Assembly (NCBI GenBank): GCA_017478225.1
Contig: JAFVDX010000021.1
Location: 1 to 64,000, forward strand
Origin: Paludibacteraceae bacterium
GTDB lineage: Bacteria > Bacteroidota > Bacteroidia > Bacteroidales > Paludibacteraceae
Length of the DNA: 64,000 bases
Direction of reading: 5' to 3'
Shown here: one piece after another, positions 35,552 to 44,592 of the stretch
How the letters are laid out: each line of letters starts with the position of its first letter
Position numbering within the stretch: the stretch's first letter is position 1
Position numbers and translations under genes: made by a program
The notes under the pieces: model-generated
What the model was told of the DNA's origin: nothing
The model's input: only the letters and a program-made list of their open reading frames with translations
Databases searched by the model: none

Positions 35552-35661
35552 ATCTGTATATTTTTATGCAATTTTATCTATTTAACTTCCACTCTAACAA
35601 TGCTGTTATAATCTGTCTTTATATGTTCCGAGACTATATACACTCGTTCTCCTTGCGACTG

Positions 35662-35692
35662 CAAAATTATTGAAAAAAACGGAAACTGCAAA
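35662..35692 (-). promoter_or_regulatory. pepP promoter
   Basis: Minus-strand TAATTTTG (35662-35669) with TTTG (35689-35692) at a 19-base spacing. It is back to back with the promoter of the sigma-54 activator gene. Confidence 0.7.
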
Positions 35693-35704
35693 ATTGGGAC
35701 ATGG

Positions 35705-35736
35705 TTTGTGTATTTGAAAACAAATAACTAATTTTG
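35705..35736 (+). promoter_or_regulatory. Promoter of the sigma-54 activator-lptE operon
   Basis: TTTG (35705-35708), a 20-base spacer and TAATTTTG (35729-35736) match the consensus. Only 20 bases separate it from the ATG at 35757, so the leader is very short. Confidence 0.75.
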
Positions 35737-35756
35737 CAAGCCATAAAGAGAAAGAT

Positions 35757-37022
35757 ATGTTAAGTTCAGAACAACTCCAAGATATTAAGAGCCGCTTTGG
35801 AATTATAGGCAATGCAGAAGGGCTTAATCGTGCAATAGAAAGAGCGTATCAAGTTGCCCCGACTGATTATAGCGTACTTGTTGTCGGAGAAAGTGGAGTA
35901 GGTAAGGAGTTCTTCCCCAAAATTATTCATGCGAATAGTACTCGCAAACATGCCCCATATATTGCTATCAATTGTGGTGCAATTCCTAATGGTACGATTG
36001 ATAGTGAGTTGTTTGGGCATGTTAAAGGCTCATTTACCGGTGCCACAAACGACCATAAGGGTTATTTCGAGGAGGCTAACGGAGGCACCATTTTCCTTGA
36101 TGAGGTAGGTGAGTTGCCTTTGGAAACACAAGTTAGACTGCTTCGTGTGCTTGAAACAGGAGAATTCCTTAGAGTAGGCTCTTCTGCTGTACAAAAAACC
36201 AATGTCAGAGTGGTCGCCGCTACTAATTTGAATATGCAATCGGCGGTGCAACAAGGAAAATTCCGTGAAGACCTGTTCTACAGACTATCAACTATTACTA
36301 TCAATGTCCCTGCACTCCGTGAGAGAAAAGAAGATATTCCTATCTTGTTCAGAAAATTCGCAAGCGATTGTTGCGAGAGATATAAAATGCCACCGCTAAG
36401 GCTTACCGATGATGCACGAATGTTGTTGCAAAACTATTATTTCAGAGGCAACATAAGACAACTGAAAAATATCGCAGAACAAATATGTGTGCTTGAGCAA
36501 CGAAGAGAAATCAGTGCAAGTATATTAAGACAATACCTGCCACAAGAAGAGAGTTGGACTACTCCCGTGCTGGCAAATAACTTCAGTAACAGAGATGCTG
36601 ACTATCAGAAAGAAAGAGAGTTCTTATACAAAGTGCTCTTCGATATGAAAAGAGAATTGGACGAACTTAAACAAAAAGTACAAAATAACAATACGTCGGC
36701 TATTATTTCTCATATCACAAATAATGATGTCAAAGAGCAACAACCTAAAACCGACATTAAGGAACCTATTAGAATAACGCAATCTGATAGTGATGACGAA
36801 TGGCAACAAGCCGAAGAGGTAAATGAAGAAGAGATAAGTAGGCTGAAAACTAATTATGAACAAGAAAATCTTGTTTCTCAACCCTCTACTATTACCGAAA
36901 TGGAGAAAGATATGATTCGTCAGGCGTTGATAAGACATAAGGGAAATCGACGATTAGCAGCAGAACAACTACAAATGTCAGAACGAACACTATATAGGAA
37001 AATCAAAGAATATGATTTATAA
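35757..37022 (+). CDS. Sigma-54-dependent transcriptional activator without receiver domain
   Basis: The 421-residue protein begins almost directly with the AAA+ domain: Walker A GESGVGKE (44-51), the sigma-54 contact loop GSFTGA (91-96), Walker B GGTIFLDEVGELP and the arginine finger region REDLFYRL. A Gln/Glu-rich linker (about 290-380) follows, and a Fis-type helix-turn-helix closes it (RRLAAEQLQMSERTLYRKIKEYDL). It has no N-terminal sensor, so its activity may be set by partner proteins or by amount. The lptE start overlaps its end by 11 bases. Confidence 0.93.
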   Translation: MLSSEQLQDIKSRFGIIGNAEGLNRAIERAYQVAPTDYSVLVVGESGVGKEFFPKIIHANSTRKHAPYIAINCGAIPNGTIDSELFGHVKGSFTGATNDHKGYFEEANGGTIFLDEVGELPLETQVRLLRVLETGEFLRVGSSAVQKTNVRVVAATNLNMQSAVQQGKFREDLFYRLSTITINVPALRERKEDIPILFRKFASDCCERYKMPPLRLTDDARMLLQNYYFRGNIRQLKNIAEQICVLEQRREISASILRQYLPQEESWTTPVLANNFSNRDADYQKEREFLYKVLFDMKRELDELKQKVQNNNTSAIISHITNNDVKEQQPKTDIKEPIRITQSDSDDEWQQAEEVNEEEISRLKTNYEQENLVSQPSTITEMEKDMIRQALIRHKGNRRLAAEQLQMSERTLYRKIKEYDL

Positions 37023-37533
37023 AAGATGCATATTGAATGTCTCTGTCTTATGTGGGCTGATGTTATGCCTCAATTCTTGCACTATATCTTATAAATTTAA
37101 TGGTGCAAGCATTGACTATAGCAAAATTCATTCTATAGCGATAGCAGATTTCCCTAATAATGCTGCTTTGGTTAATCCTATGCTGTCCAATCAGTTGAGC
37201 GAAGGAATAAGAGATATCTATATCCGTCAAACTCGTTTGCAGGTCAATAGACGCGGAGGAGACCTCGAACTCGAAGGCGAAATAACCGGTTATGACCTAA
37301 CACCAATGGCTATATCGGCTGACTCCTATTCCGCTGAAACCAAACTGACACTCACCGTAAAAGTCAGATTTACAAATAATGTGAATCCCGAAGAATCATT
37401 CGATAAATCCTATTCTGCTTTTCAAACTTTCGACTCCTCAAGAATGTTGAGCGATGTTCAAGACGAGTTGTGTACTATTATGGTGCAAGAAATTGCGGAG
37501 AATATATATAATGAAACGGTTGCAAAATGGTAA
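37012..37533 (+). CDS. lptE: LptE-family lipoprotein
   Basis: The 173-residue lipoprotein (LNSC lipobox, Cys about 23) has CTISYKFNGASIDYSKIHSIAIADFPNNA, a pattern shared by Bacteroidetes LptE proteins, which plug the LptD barrel that inserts lipopolysaccharide into the outer membrane. The neighbourhood of a sigma-54 activator upstream and secG downstream is, as I recall it, the usual one in Bacteroides. Expression is likely coupled to the activator through the 11-base overlap. Confidence 0.85.
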   Translation: MIYKRCILNVSVLCGLMLCLNSCTISYKFNGASIDYSKIHSIAIADFPNNAALVNPMLSNQLSEGIRDIYIRQTRLQVNRRGGDLELEGEITGYDLTPMAISADSYSAETKLTLTVKVRFTNNVNPEESFDKSYSAFQTFDSSRMLSDVQDELCTIMVQEIAENIYNETVAKW

Positions 37534-37566
37534 AAAATGTTTGTGTATTTAAGAAAATTGTTGTTA

Positions 37567-37651
37567 CTTTGCAGCCATCATTTGGAACGCGGTCGTCCTC
37601 GCCCGCAACCAAAACAAAAACATGTAATAACAGATTTGTTATATAGAAGCG
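37567..37651 (+). repeat. Dispersed element, copy 2 (9-bp deletion)
   Basis: It has the same sequence as 6456-6549 and 44342-44435 but lacks nine bases around GGCAAGCCT. A near-consensus -7 box (TTACTTTG, 37564-37571) overlaps its start, and TTTG lies about 20 bases upstream, so it would be the leader of secG (ATG at 37784). Confidence 0.85.
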
Positions 37652-37783
37652 CTTTTTGAGTATATACGGCATTACATGTACTTTCAGCATGTAAAAGACA
37701 TAACAAATAAATCGTAAATAATATTTTTTTGTTGTGAAGTCTTGTATATCAAATGTTTGATAATAACTAAATTTTAATATAAT

Positions 37784-38116
37784 ATGTATATTTTACTTAC
37801 TATTCTCATTGTTGCAGCAGCCATTTTTCTGGTGCTGCTTGTGTTGGTTCAGAATTCTAAAGGTGGCGGTCTCGCAGCCGGATTTAATAGTGGTAACCAA
37901 GTGATGGGCGTTCGTAAAACCACAGATTTCTTAGAGAAATCTACATGGTCGCTTGTCGCTATTATTGTTTTGCTCTCAGTGTTTGCTGTTGGAGTTAGCA
38001 AAAATAATTCTGTTTCTTCTCAAGAACAATCTGCTCTCTCTGAGCAAGTTCAAGAGGCCGCTGAAGTAGCAGCACCCGCTGAGGTTCCTGTTGAGGCTCC
38101 CGCTGAAGCACAATAA
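37784..38116 (+). CDS. secG: Preprotein translocase subunit SecG
   Basis: The 110-residue inner-membrane protein of the SecYEG channel has two membrane helices (about 2-22 and 54-74) joined by the conserved QNSKGGGLAAGFNSGNQVMG loop. The C-terminal Ala/Pro/Glu-rich tail is typical of Bacteroidetes SecG. It has its own leader containing dispersed element copy 2 and a clear terminator. Confidence 0.95.
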   Translation: MYILLTILIVAAAIFLVLLVLVQNSKGGGLAAGFNSGNQVMGVRKTTDFLEKSTWSLVAIIVLLSVFAVGVSKNNSVSSQEQSALSEQVQEAAEVAAPAEVPVEAPAEAQ

Positions 38117-38140
38117 TTCTTTTGAGAAAATACAACAGTT

Positions 38141-38170
38141 AAAATGCGTCAACCTTTCTTGACGCATTTT
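38141..38170 (+). terminator. secG terminator
   Basis: AAAATGCGTCAA (38141-38152) pairs perfectly with TTGACGCATTTT (38159-38170) around a 6-nt loop, followed by Ts. Confidence 0.92.
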
Positions 38171-38263
38171 TATGGTTTATATTGTTTGTGGTAGATATAA
38201 TACCATGTAAGTAGTGAGCATTTGGGGAATATTGAGAATTACTCTAAAAAAATAGAATTTATA

Positions 38264-38295
38264 TTTGTGTAGTTACAAAAAATAGACTAATTTTG
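38264..38295 (+). promoter_or_regulatory. tRNA-Ala promoter
   Basis: TTTG (38264-38267), a 20-base spacer and TAATTTTG (38288-38295) match the consensus. The precursor would carry a leader of about 115 nt before tRNA-Ala. Confidence 0.7.
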
Positions 38296-38418
38296 CGCCC
38301 GAAAACTGAAGAACGTTATTTGAGAGGTATTTCGAGCCAAGAGTGATAAGGACATTCTTTCATTTGATTGATATTTACATATCTTTCGTGTCATTCTGAG
38401 ATTTCGTCTTTTGACTTA

Positions 38419-38491
38419 GGGGCATTAGCTCATCTGGTAGAGCGCAACACTGGCAGTGTTGAGGTAAGCGGTTCGAGTCCGCTATGCTCCA
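38419..38491 (+). tRNA. tRNA-Ala(GGC)
   Basis: Acceptor strands GGGGCAT and ATGCTCC pair with one G-U. The D-arm is GCTC/GAGC. The anticodon stem CAACA/TGTTG encloses the loop CTGGCAG, giving anticodon GGC. The T-arm GCGG-TTCGAGT-CCGC is intact. CCA is not encoded. Two degenerate copies of its 3' half follow in tandem. Confidence 0.95.
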
Positions 38492-38571
38492 CAGATAAAG
38501 TAAATGGTTCGACTTAGATATCTTCTACTGATAAAGTAAGTAGTTTGAGTTCGGTATTATCTACTGATTGA
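38464..38571 (+). repeat. Tandem degenerate copies of the tRNA-Ala 3' half
   Basis: Three 36-base units run head to tail: 38464-38499 (the real tRNA 3' end plus 8 bases), 38500-38535 and 38536-38571. Units agree at about 25-26 of 36 positions. Shared blocks include GTAA, GGTT/AGTT, CGA/TGA and TCTACTGAT. Confidence 0.85.
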
Positions 38572-38660
38572 TTTGAAGATATGATTATAAATTGTATTGT
38601 AGTGAAATCTCATTACTATATTTTTTGAACTTCATAATTTTGTTTTTTTGAAATAATTTA

Positions 38661-38749
38661 GGAAAGTTGTCTGAGTGGTCGAAAGAGCCGCACTCGAAAT
38701 GCGGTGTACGCATTACGTCGTACCGGGGGTTCGAATCCCTCACTTTCCG
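38661..38749 (+). tRNA. tRNA-Ser(CGA)
   Basis: This 89-base class II tRNA has acceptor strands GGAAAGT/ACTTTCC and anticodon stem CCGCA/TGCGG with loop CTCGAAA (anticodon CGA). It has a long variable arm (TGTACGCATTACGTCGTACC) and T-arm GGGGG-TTCGAAT-CCCT. A -7-like TAATTTTG at 38635-38642 might give separate transcription, but no good -33 element is seen. Confidence 0.95.
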
Positions 38750-38750
38750 C

Positions 38751-38806
38751 AAACAAAATAAGTGAAAATATCCAAGTTTACTTGAGGATTTTCACTTATT
38801 TTGTTT
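38751..38806 (+). terminator. Terminator after tRNA-Ser
   Basis: A long A/T-rich stem starting AAACAAAATAAGTGAAAAT (38751-38769) pairs with ATTTTCACTTATTTTGTTT (38788-38806). It directly follows the tRNA. The rest of 38807-39026 contains only the short tRNA-Ser tail copy and no gene. Confidence 0.85.
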
Positions 38807-38845
38807 GTGCAGGAAGCCATCGGCAGACTGCAGGGATAACGCAGT

Positions 38846-38858
38846 AATCCCTCACTTT
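38846..38858 (+). repeat. Copy of the tRNA-Ser 3' end
   Basis: AATCCCTCACTTT repeats 38734-38746 inside tRNA-Ser exactly, and GGGAT...ATCCC around it mimics a T-arm. It lies 112 bases downstream of the original. Confidence 0.7.
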
Positions 38859-39026
38859 TCTTGTCCTTATCCTAATCATTTCTTCGTGTTTTTCTTGCGC
38901 GGTAACTATCCTATCTCTGCCGACAATTTTGAGATATACAAAAAAATGAATATATTGATATACTACAAATTACACTCTCCGCGATATTGATTTAATTGTA
39001 AGGATAACAAGTTGAAAGGCATATTA

Positions 39027-39064
39027 AAAGAAGGTGTGCCAAGACATGCACACCCTCTTTTAAT
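39027..39064 (-). terminator. Terminator of the BspA-like gene
   Basis: GGTGTGC (about 39033) pairs with GCACACC across an 8-nt loop, extended by AAAAGA/TCTTTT. It lies 18 bases past the stop codon. Confidence 0.88.
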
Positions 39065-39081
39065 ATGGAATCTCTTGTTAA

Positions 39082-42000
39082 TCAGAATTTGACTTCTTGT
39101 CCTTGCAAGGTATAAGTTTTGTTGCCTCGAAGAATAAATATCTTACCATTACGAATGATTTTTGAACATTCTACATCATTATTTTGTACATCACCGATGG
39201 CTGTGATGACGGTTTGCTCAAATGTCGCTGTATAGGTAGCATCTGCGGTGGCAACCACTACTTCTGGAGTCCAGCCAGTAAAGGAATAACTATAGTTATT
39301 ATCGTTTGGACGAGTAGGCAATTCGCCTGTGTATTCCGGCATACTGTTCTCCGTTACTTGTGAAGATTGCAGTTCTGTACCATCCCAGTTGACAAATGTG
39401 ATTGTATAAGTGGAAGGTGTGTAGGTTCCTGTTGTCGTGAATGTCTGCTCGGAGCCATAATAATACTGGCTTCCTACTTTACCATACACGCGGTATTTAT
39501 ACACCGTTCCGGCGTCCAAATTAGTCAGTGTTACTCGCAGTGCAATACCGCTTGCTTGTACAAAGAAATGTTCTCCAAGAGCGGCAGTCATGCGACGCGG
39601 AGAAACCGATGTGCTTTGTGAATTACCTCCTTGTGCCTCTACATGGCTTTCAGCCCAGACTTCAAAACCTTGCTCTGTGAAGTCCTCCGAGCCGGCGAGA
39701 GCATAACCGCTTAGTGTTGCACCGGTTTCTGTGACGACAGAGGCGGTATAGGTATAGAGAATAGGATCAAACTCAATGGCATTATCGCCGGTGAAGATAT
39801 ACTGCCAGTCGCCGTAGTACATATTTCCTGCCGCTGACTGATAGAATGCGCGGTATTTGTAATAGACATCATCTTTGAGGTTCTTCAACCGCCCTGCCAT
39901 CTGCCCCGAAGCCACAGGACAATAAACCTTAGTGCCCGCCATATCTGCCGGTGCATCGTTGCGCTTGTACTCAAATCCGCAATTTACCTCTACATCAGAC
40001 ATATTCGTCTCTGCAAGAAGAATTGCCGTCGTTGCAGAAACCGGCTTAGAAGGCTTGGTGGTCAGTTCAAGAGCCGTGGTGGTGAAAGAGATATTCACCG
40101 TCCCTGTCTCGCCGGTATTGGATGTCAGCACCACAACATCTTTGTACTCGCGATTCGGTTCCAAACCGATATACTCTAATACATTTCCGGGCTGCTGTTC
40201 GCCGCCTTCGATACCGCAAGAAACAATATATTCTTTATTTAGATCCCATGCTTTGTGAGTAAAATGAATAGCCACGCTTGTAGCATTCTCAGATTTTTCT
40301 GCACTATAAAATGTTTGAAGGTTCAAATCTTTCCAATATTTTGCTTCCTGATATGCTTCAAGATTTGAGACATAAAAAGGCGTGTTCTCATCGATTCCAT
40401 AAAATGGATCATTCTCTCTATAAACCGTTGGCGGCACCTCGGGGTATGAAAGAACATATTTCAAACCTGTGCAATTAGCGAAAGCTCTATTTCCTATACT
40501 GGTAACGCTATTGGGAATCGTCACAGAGGTCAAACCTGTGCAATCTTCGAAAGCATACTTGCCGATGCTTGTGACGCTATTACCGATTGTCACAGAGGTC
40601 AAACCTCTGCAATTAGCGAAAGCATATTCTCCAATGCTGGTGACGCTATTGCCAATCGTCACAAAGGTCAAACCTGTGCAACCAGAAAAAGCTCTATATC
40701 CTATACTGGTAACGCTATTGGGAATCGTCACAGAGGTCAAACTGGTGCAACCTGAAAAAGCATAGTTGCCGATGCTTGTGACGCTATTGGGAATCGTCAC
40801 AGAGGTCAAACTGCTGCAACCATAGAAAGCCCACACTCCAATGCTGGTGACGCTATTAGGAATGACTACAGAGGTCAAACTGCTGCATTTCGAGAAAGTA
40901 TAATTTTCAATGCTTGTGACGCTATTGGGAATAACCAAGTCAGTCACCAATGTGCCGTTCAGATATAGGTTGTGTGCGAAATCCAGCGGATTAGCTGATG
41001 AATTTCCAAAACTGATTGCACACCAAGATGCAATATCGGAAATATGTACAGAGGTCAAGCTGCTGCAACTTTCGAAAGCATAATCTCCAATGCTTGTGAC
41101 ACTGTTGGGAATCGTCACAGAGGTCAAATTAGTGCAATAATAGAAAGCACTATTTCCAATGCTTGTAACGCTATTAGGAATCATCACAGAGGTCAAATTA
41201 GTGCAAAAATAGAAAGCACTACTATCAATCCTTGTGACGCTGTTGGGAATGACAATTTCTCCTTGCGCTGCAGTTGAGCATGCGAGCAATGTTGTTTTGG
41301 TATTATCACTATAAAACAGATAGCCATCTACATATCCATTTATACTTCTTGCTCCCCATGGAGAACCTGTAGCACTACCGGAATACACTATATTTGGAAC
41401 TCGATAGAAAGCATCATATCCAATGCTGGTGACGCTATTTGGAATGGTCACAGAGGTCAAACCTCTGCAATTAGCGAAAGCATATTCTCCAATGCTTGTG
41501 ACGCTATTGGGAATGGTCACAGAGGTCAAACCTGTGCAATTAGAGAAAGCATAATCTCCAATGCTTGTGACGCTATTGCCAATCGTTACGGAGGTCAAAC
41601 CTCTGCAACTAGCGAAAGCTCTATTTCCTATGCTTGTAACGCTATTGGGAATGGTCACAGAGGTCAAACCTGTGCAATTAGAGAAAGCATCATCTCCAAT
41701 GCTTGTGACGCTGTTCGGAATCGTAACAGATGTCAAACCGGTACAATGAAAGAAAGCATAATTCCCAATGCTTGTGATAGTGTTAGGAATAACCAAATCT
41801 GTTACTAATTCGCCATTCAAGTATAGGTTTTGTGCATAATTGAGAGGATTAGCTGTCACGTTTTCAAAACTGATAGCACACCAAGCTGCCATATCGGAAA
41901 TATGCACAGCGGTCAAACTGCTGCAACCATAGAATGTATTTGCTCCGATGCTTGTAACACTATTGGGAATGACAATTTCTCCTTGCGCTGCAGTTGAGCA

Positions 42001-43197
42001 TGCGAGCAATGTTGTTTTGGTATTATCACTATAAACCAGATAGCCATCTACATATCCATTTATATTTCTTGCTCCCCATGGAGAACCGGTTGCAGTGCCA
42101 TTGTAAACAATGTTACAAACATTTCTAAAAGCCCCATCTCCAATGCTTGTAACGCTATTGGGAATGGTCACAGAGGTCAAACCTGTGCAACCAGAGAAAG
42201 CATATCTTCCAATGCTTGTGACGCTATTGGGAATGGTCATAGAGGTCAAACTGCTGCAATCATAGAAAGCCTCCTCTCCAATGCTTGTGACGCTATTGCC
42301 AATCGTCACAGAGGTCAAATTAGTGCAATAACAGAAAGCACTACTACCAATACTTGTGACGCTATTGGGAATCGTCACAGAGGTCAAATTAGTGTAATAA
42401 GAGAAAGCCCCATATCCAATGCTTGTGACGCCATTGGGAATGACAATTTCTCCTTGCGCTGCAGTTGAGCATGCGAGCAATGTTGTTTTGGTGTTATCAC
42501 TATAGACCAGATAGCCATCTACATATCCATTTATACTTCTTGCTCCCCATGGAGAACCTGTAGCACTACCGGAATACACTATATTTGGAACTTGATAGAA
42601 AGCATCATATCCAATGCTGGTGACGCTATTGGGAATGACTACAGAAGTCAAACTGCTGCAATAAATGAACGCATCTTCTCCAATGCTTGTGACGCTATTA
42701 GGAATGACTACAGAAGTCAAACTTATGCATTCCGAGAAAGTATAATTTTCAATGCTTGTGACGCTATTGGGAATTGTCACAGAGGTCAAACTGCTGCAAT
42801 CAGAAAAAGCTCTATATCCTATACTGGTAACGCTATTGGGAATCGTCACAGAGGTCAAACTGCTGCAACCAGAAAAAGCCTGTTCTCCAATGCTTGTGAC
42901 ACTGTTGGGAATCGTCACAGAGGTCAAATTAGTGCAATAATAGAAAGCCTCCCCTCCAATGCTTGTGACGCCATCACCGATATTGACTATTTTTATATCA
43001 GAACGACTTGAAAACCAAGGTGCAGATGAAGCAGATGAAGACGATAAATAATCCGCCATTCTTCCTGTTCCGCTGATGGTCAGGACACCATCTGTTAAAT
43101 CCCAAGTGAGATTATCACCGCAGGTGCCGCTTGCGGCGAAGAGTGTGCTAATACTTGCTGTGAGGGCAAGGATAAATGTTAAGAGTTTGTGTTTCAT
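39082..43197 (-). CDS. BspA-like leucine-rich repeat surface protein with C-terminal sorting-like tail
   Basis: The 1371-residue protein has a signal peptide ending LFA|A and the BspA start ([22 protein letters not shown]). About 30 LRR_5 repeats of 23 residues follow (consensus [21 protein letters not shown]), up to about residue 910. Three copies of a block starting [20 protein letters not shown] and two of a WCAISF...LYLNG block interrupt the array. Fibronectin-III-like stretches then lead to an InlB B-repeat-like module ([20 protein letters not shown]). The final 25 residues ([20 protein letters not shown]) match the tails at 6666 and 45004. It is probably an exported adhesin-type protein. 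The repeats are almost identical at DNA level. Confidence 0.93.
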   Translation of the reverse strand: MKHKLLTFILALTASISTLFAASGTCGDNLTWDLTDGVLTISGTGRMADYLSSSSASSAPWFSSRSDIKIVNIGDGVTSIGGEAFYYCTNLTSVTIPNSVTSIGEQAFSGCSSLTSVTIPNSVTSIGYRAFSDCSSLTSVTIPNSVTSIENYTFSECISLTSVVIPNSVTSIGEDAFIYCSSLTSVVIPNSVTSIGYDAFYQVPNIVYSGSATGSPWGARSINGYVDGYLVYSDNTKTTLLACSTAAQGEIVIPNGVTSIGYGAFSYYTNLTSVTIPNSVTSIGSSAFCYCTNLTSVTIGNSVTSIGEEAFYDCSSLTSMTIPNSVTSIGRYAFSGCTGLTSVTIPNSVTSIGDGAFRNVCNIVYNGTATGSPWGARNINGYVDGYLVYSDNTKTTLLACSTAAQGEIVIPNSVTSIGANTFYGCSSLTAVHISDMAAWCAISFENVTANPLNYAQNLYLNGELVTDLVIPNTITSIGNYAFFHCTGLTSVTIPNSVTSIGDDAFSNCTGLTSVTIPNSVTSIGNRAFASCRGLTSVTIGNSVTSIGDYAFSNCTGLTSVTIPNSVTSIGEYAFANCRGLTSVTIPNSVTSIGYDAFYRVPNIVYSGSATGSPWGARSINGYVDGYLFYSDNTKTTLLACSTAAQGEIVIPNSVTRIDSSAFYFCTNLTSVMIPNSVTSIGNSAFYYCTNLTSVTIPNSVTSIGDYAFESCSSLTSVHISDIASWCAISFGNSSANPLDFAHNLYLNGTLVTDLVIPNSVTSIENYTFSKCSSLTSVVIPNSVTSIGVWAFYGCSSLTSVTIPNSVTSIGNYAFSGCTSLTSVTIPNSVTSIGYRAFSGCTGLTFVTIGNSVTSIGEYAFANCRGLTSVTIGNSVTSIGKYAFEDCTGLTSVTIPNSVTSIGNRAFANCTGLKYVLSYPEVPPTVYRENDPFYGIDENTPFYVSNLEAYQEAKYWKDLNLQTFYSAEKSENATSVAIHFTHKAWDLNKEYIVSCGIEGGEQQPGNVLEYIGLEPNREYKDVVVLTSNTGETGTVNISFTTTALELTTKPSKPVSATTAILLAETNMSDVEVNCGFEYKRNDAPADMAGTKVYCPVASGQMAGRLKNLKDDVYYKYRAFYQSAAGNMYYGDWQYIFTGDNAIEFDPILYTYTASVVTETGATLSGYALAGSEDFTEQGFEVWAESHVEAQGGNSQSTSVSPRRMTAALGEHFFVQASGIALRVTLTNLDAGTVYKYRVYGKVGSQYYYGSEQTFTTTGTYTPSTYTITFVNWDGTELQSSQVTENSMPEYTGELPTRPNDNNYSYSFTGWTPEVVVATADATYTATFEQTVITAIGDVQNNDVECSKIIRNGKIFILRGNKTYTLQGQEVKF
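40460..42990. repeat. 69-bp tandem coding repeats and three ~157-bp blocks
   Basis: The LRR repeats form a 69-bp period with strongly conserved codons (GTGACGCTATTGGGAATCGT on the plus strand recurs). Blocks beginning at about 41244, 41964 and 42435 and running to about 41400, 42120 and 42591 are near-identical to each other, which suggests recent duplication. Confidence 0.9.
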
Positions 43198-43703
43198 AAT
43201 TTTTCCCTAAGTTTGTGTCGGGCGCAACTTTTAATGGTTAATATTTGGGTTAGTTGGTTAGTTGTTACGGACCGCTGCGCTATTCCGAAAATTCCGGAAA
43301 GTCTGAGTAGATAAAATATATACAAAACAAAAGCGCGAACATTATTCACGCTCATTCTCCTTAACTGGGTTCTGGTAATACCTTTGTACAAGAATAAACA
43401 ATAACGTCCACGCCCGATATGCTTAACCCTCCCGCCCACAATACGGGCGAGGACTTGATATTACATATCCACTGGACGCTTATTGCACTATCTTGTTTTG
43501 GGTACATAAATTTACCAGATTCAGTTAAGCCAAAACAAACGTCAATAAACGCCTTTTATATTTCAATTCTATGTTTGTGCTGATTCCTCGTAGTGGGGAC
43601 TACTCGGGCACTGCGCTCGATATGCGTTTCATCGCATATCTTCACCGCTTTTTTACGCTGTCGGTGCCAGCGGTGTTGTTATACGTCGGCAAGCGACGAG
43701 GGG
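43198..43703. other. 506-bp region upstream of the BspA-like gene, no gene
   Basis: I see no supported gene. It holds three hairpin candidates: GATATGCG/CGCATATC (43619-43640), CGTCG/CGACG (about 43684-43698) and a GC-rich CCTCGCCC/GGGCGGGAGG fold near 43430-43455. No full TAnnTTTG promoter could be placed on the minus strand. A long structured leader for the BspA-like gene is possible. Confidence 0.5.
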
Positions 43704-44108
43704 TTATATTAGTTTGATAAAATCAACTATTTTAATAATCTCAACCTTGGGCCAAGGAATAGTCTTTAATGGATTGAAGTGTTTGTCATTCGTGACAATA
43801 TACTCTGCATCGGAGGCAACGGCACAATCTACAAATTTATTATCATCCGAATCCGCAGGAAGCAATTCAAAATGTACATATGTGTTCTGGAAAACCGTAG
43901 TGGTCAGATTAGCAATAGCATCAACTATATTTCGGGCAATTTCCGGGGTCGTTTTGAGCGCTAAAACCTCCTCATACTCCTCTAATATATCCGTATTGAC
44001 ACACAAACAAATATTGCCATCCAACACCTCAGTCCATATCTTATGAAATGGACTGCCGGACGGTAATGCCTGCAACAGACAGTTGGTGTCAAGAACGATG
44101 TACCGCAT
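43704..44108 (-). CDS. PIN-domain toxin
   Basis: The 134-residue protein has the PIN RNase fold with acidic residues D7 (VLDTNCLL), E43/E44 region (ILEEYEEVL), D88/D89 and D94 (SDDNKFVDCAVASDAEYIV) and D108 (TNDKHF). It matches the 'PIN family putative toxin' group. The upstream small gene overlaps its start by 20 bases, the usual toxin-antitoxin arrangement. RNA cleavage by the toxin is inferred from the family. Confidence 0.9.
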   Translation of the reverse strand: MRYIVLDTNCLLQALPSGSPFHKIWTEVLDGNICLCVNTDILEEYEEVLALKTTPEIARNIVDAIANLTTTVFQNTYVHFELLPADSDDNKFVDCAVASDAEYIVTNDKHFNPLKTIPWPKVEIIKIVDFIKLI

Positions 44109-44319
44109 AACGATAAGGAGTTCTCATTCGTTCATTACCCCATTGTTCGATGGTCTGCTCGTTAATCGTTCCATTGTTCCAAAGAGCATCAATCTGTTTT
44201 TGGGCTTTTTCAGCAAAATAGCGCGCAAGCATATTACGGAAGTCTATATAATCGCTTTCCGTTTGAATGCCTTTGACCAGATTGAGCACATCTAATTGTG
44301 CCATTTGCATGTAACTCAT
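44089..44319 (-). CDS. Putative antitoxin of the PIN toxin
   Basis: The 76-residue protein is rich in charged helices (TESDYIDFRNMLARYFAEKAQKQIDALWNNGTI). It overlaps the PIN gene by 20 bases and precedes it. No known DNA-binding motif is recognised. The antitoxin role rests on size, position and overlap. Dispersed element copy 3 ends 23 bases upstream of its start. Confidence 0.75.
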   Translation of the reverse strand: MSYMQMAQLDVLNLVKGIQTESDYIDFRNMLARYFAEKAQKQIDALWNNGTINEQTIEQWGNERMRTPYRYAVHRS

Positions 44320-44341
44320 AGTGTTCTCATTTTTGAATTTA

Positions 44342-44435
44342 CGCTTCTATATAACAAATCTGTTATTACATGTTTTTGTTTTGGTTGCGGGCGAGGACCG
44401 GCAAGCCTACCGCGTTCCAAATAATCGCTGCAAAA
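44342..44435 (-). repeat. Dispersed 94-bp element, copy 3
   Basis: It is the same length as copy 1 and nearly identical, differing mainly in the AATAATCGC segment. On the minus strand it starts at a TGAATTTTG box and leads directly into the antitoxin-toxin pair. Confidence 0.88.
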
Positions 44436-44443
44436 TTCAGTAA

Positions 44444-44477
44444 AAAAAATGACACTTGCAAGTAAAAGTGCCATTTT
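44444..44477 (-). terminator. Terminator after the AbiEii-type remnant
   Basis: On the minus strand AAAATGGCACTT pairs with AAGTGTCATTTT (12 bp including one G-U) across an 8-nt loop, followed by Ts. It insulates copy 3 and the toxin-antitoxin pair from upstream transcription. Confidence 0.8.
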
Positions 44478-44592
44478 AACGTAATTTTTTTTCTTTTATT
44501 TTTATGTCTCCGCTTTTAACGCTTTCTGCGGCAGCGAAGTTGTTATTGTTGATATGATATAACAGCATCTATAATCGTTTTTTCATTTTGTC

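Noticed and set aside
40469..42940. Repetitive plus-strand frames opposite the LRR array
   Set aside because: They are antisense shadows of the 69-bp coding repeat and lack signals of translation.
40460..42990. CRISPR-like or non-coding satellite repeat
   Set aside because: The 69-bp period is exactly 23 codons inside an open LRR_5 gene with a signal peptide.
43379..43386. Plus-strand TACCTTTG as a promoter
   Set aside because: No TTTG lies at the right distance upstream and no plus-strand gene follows.
43194..43439. Small minus-strand open frame of 81 codons upstream of the BspA-like gene
   Set aside because: It overlaps the start of the BspA-like gene by a few bases, has no recognisable domain or promoter, and looks like a chance frame in the leader.
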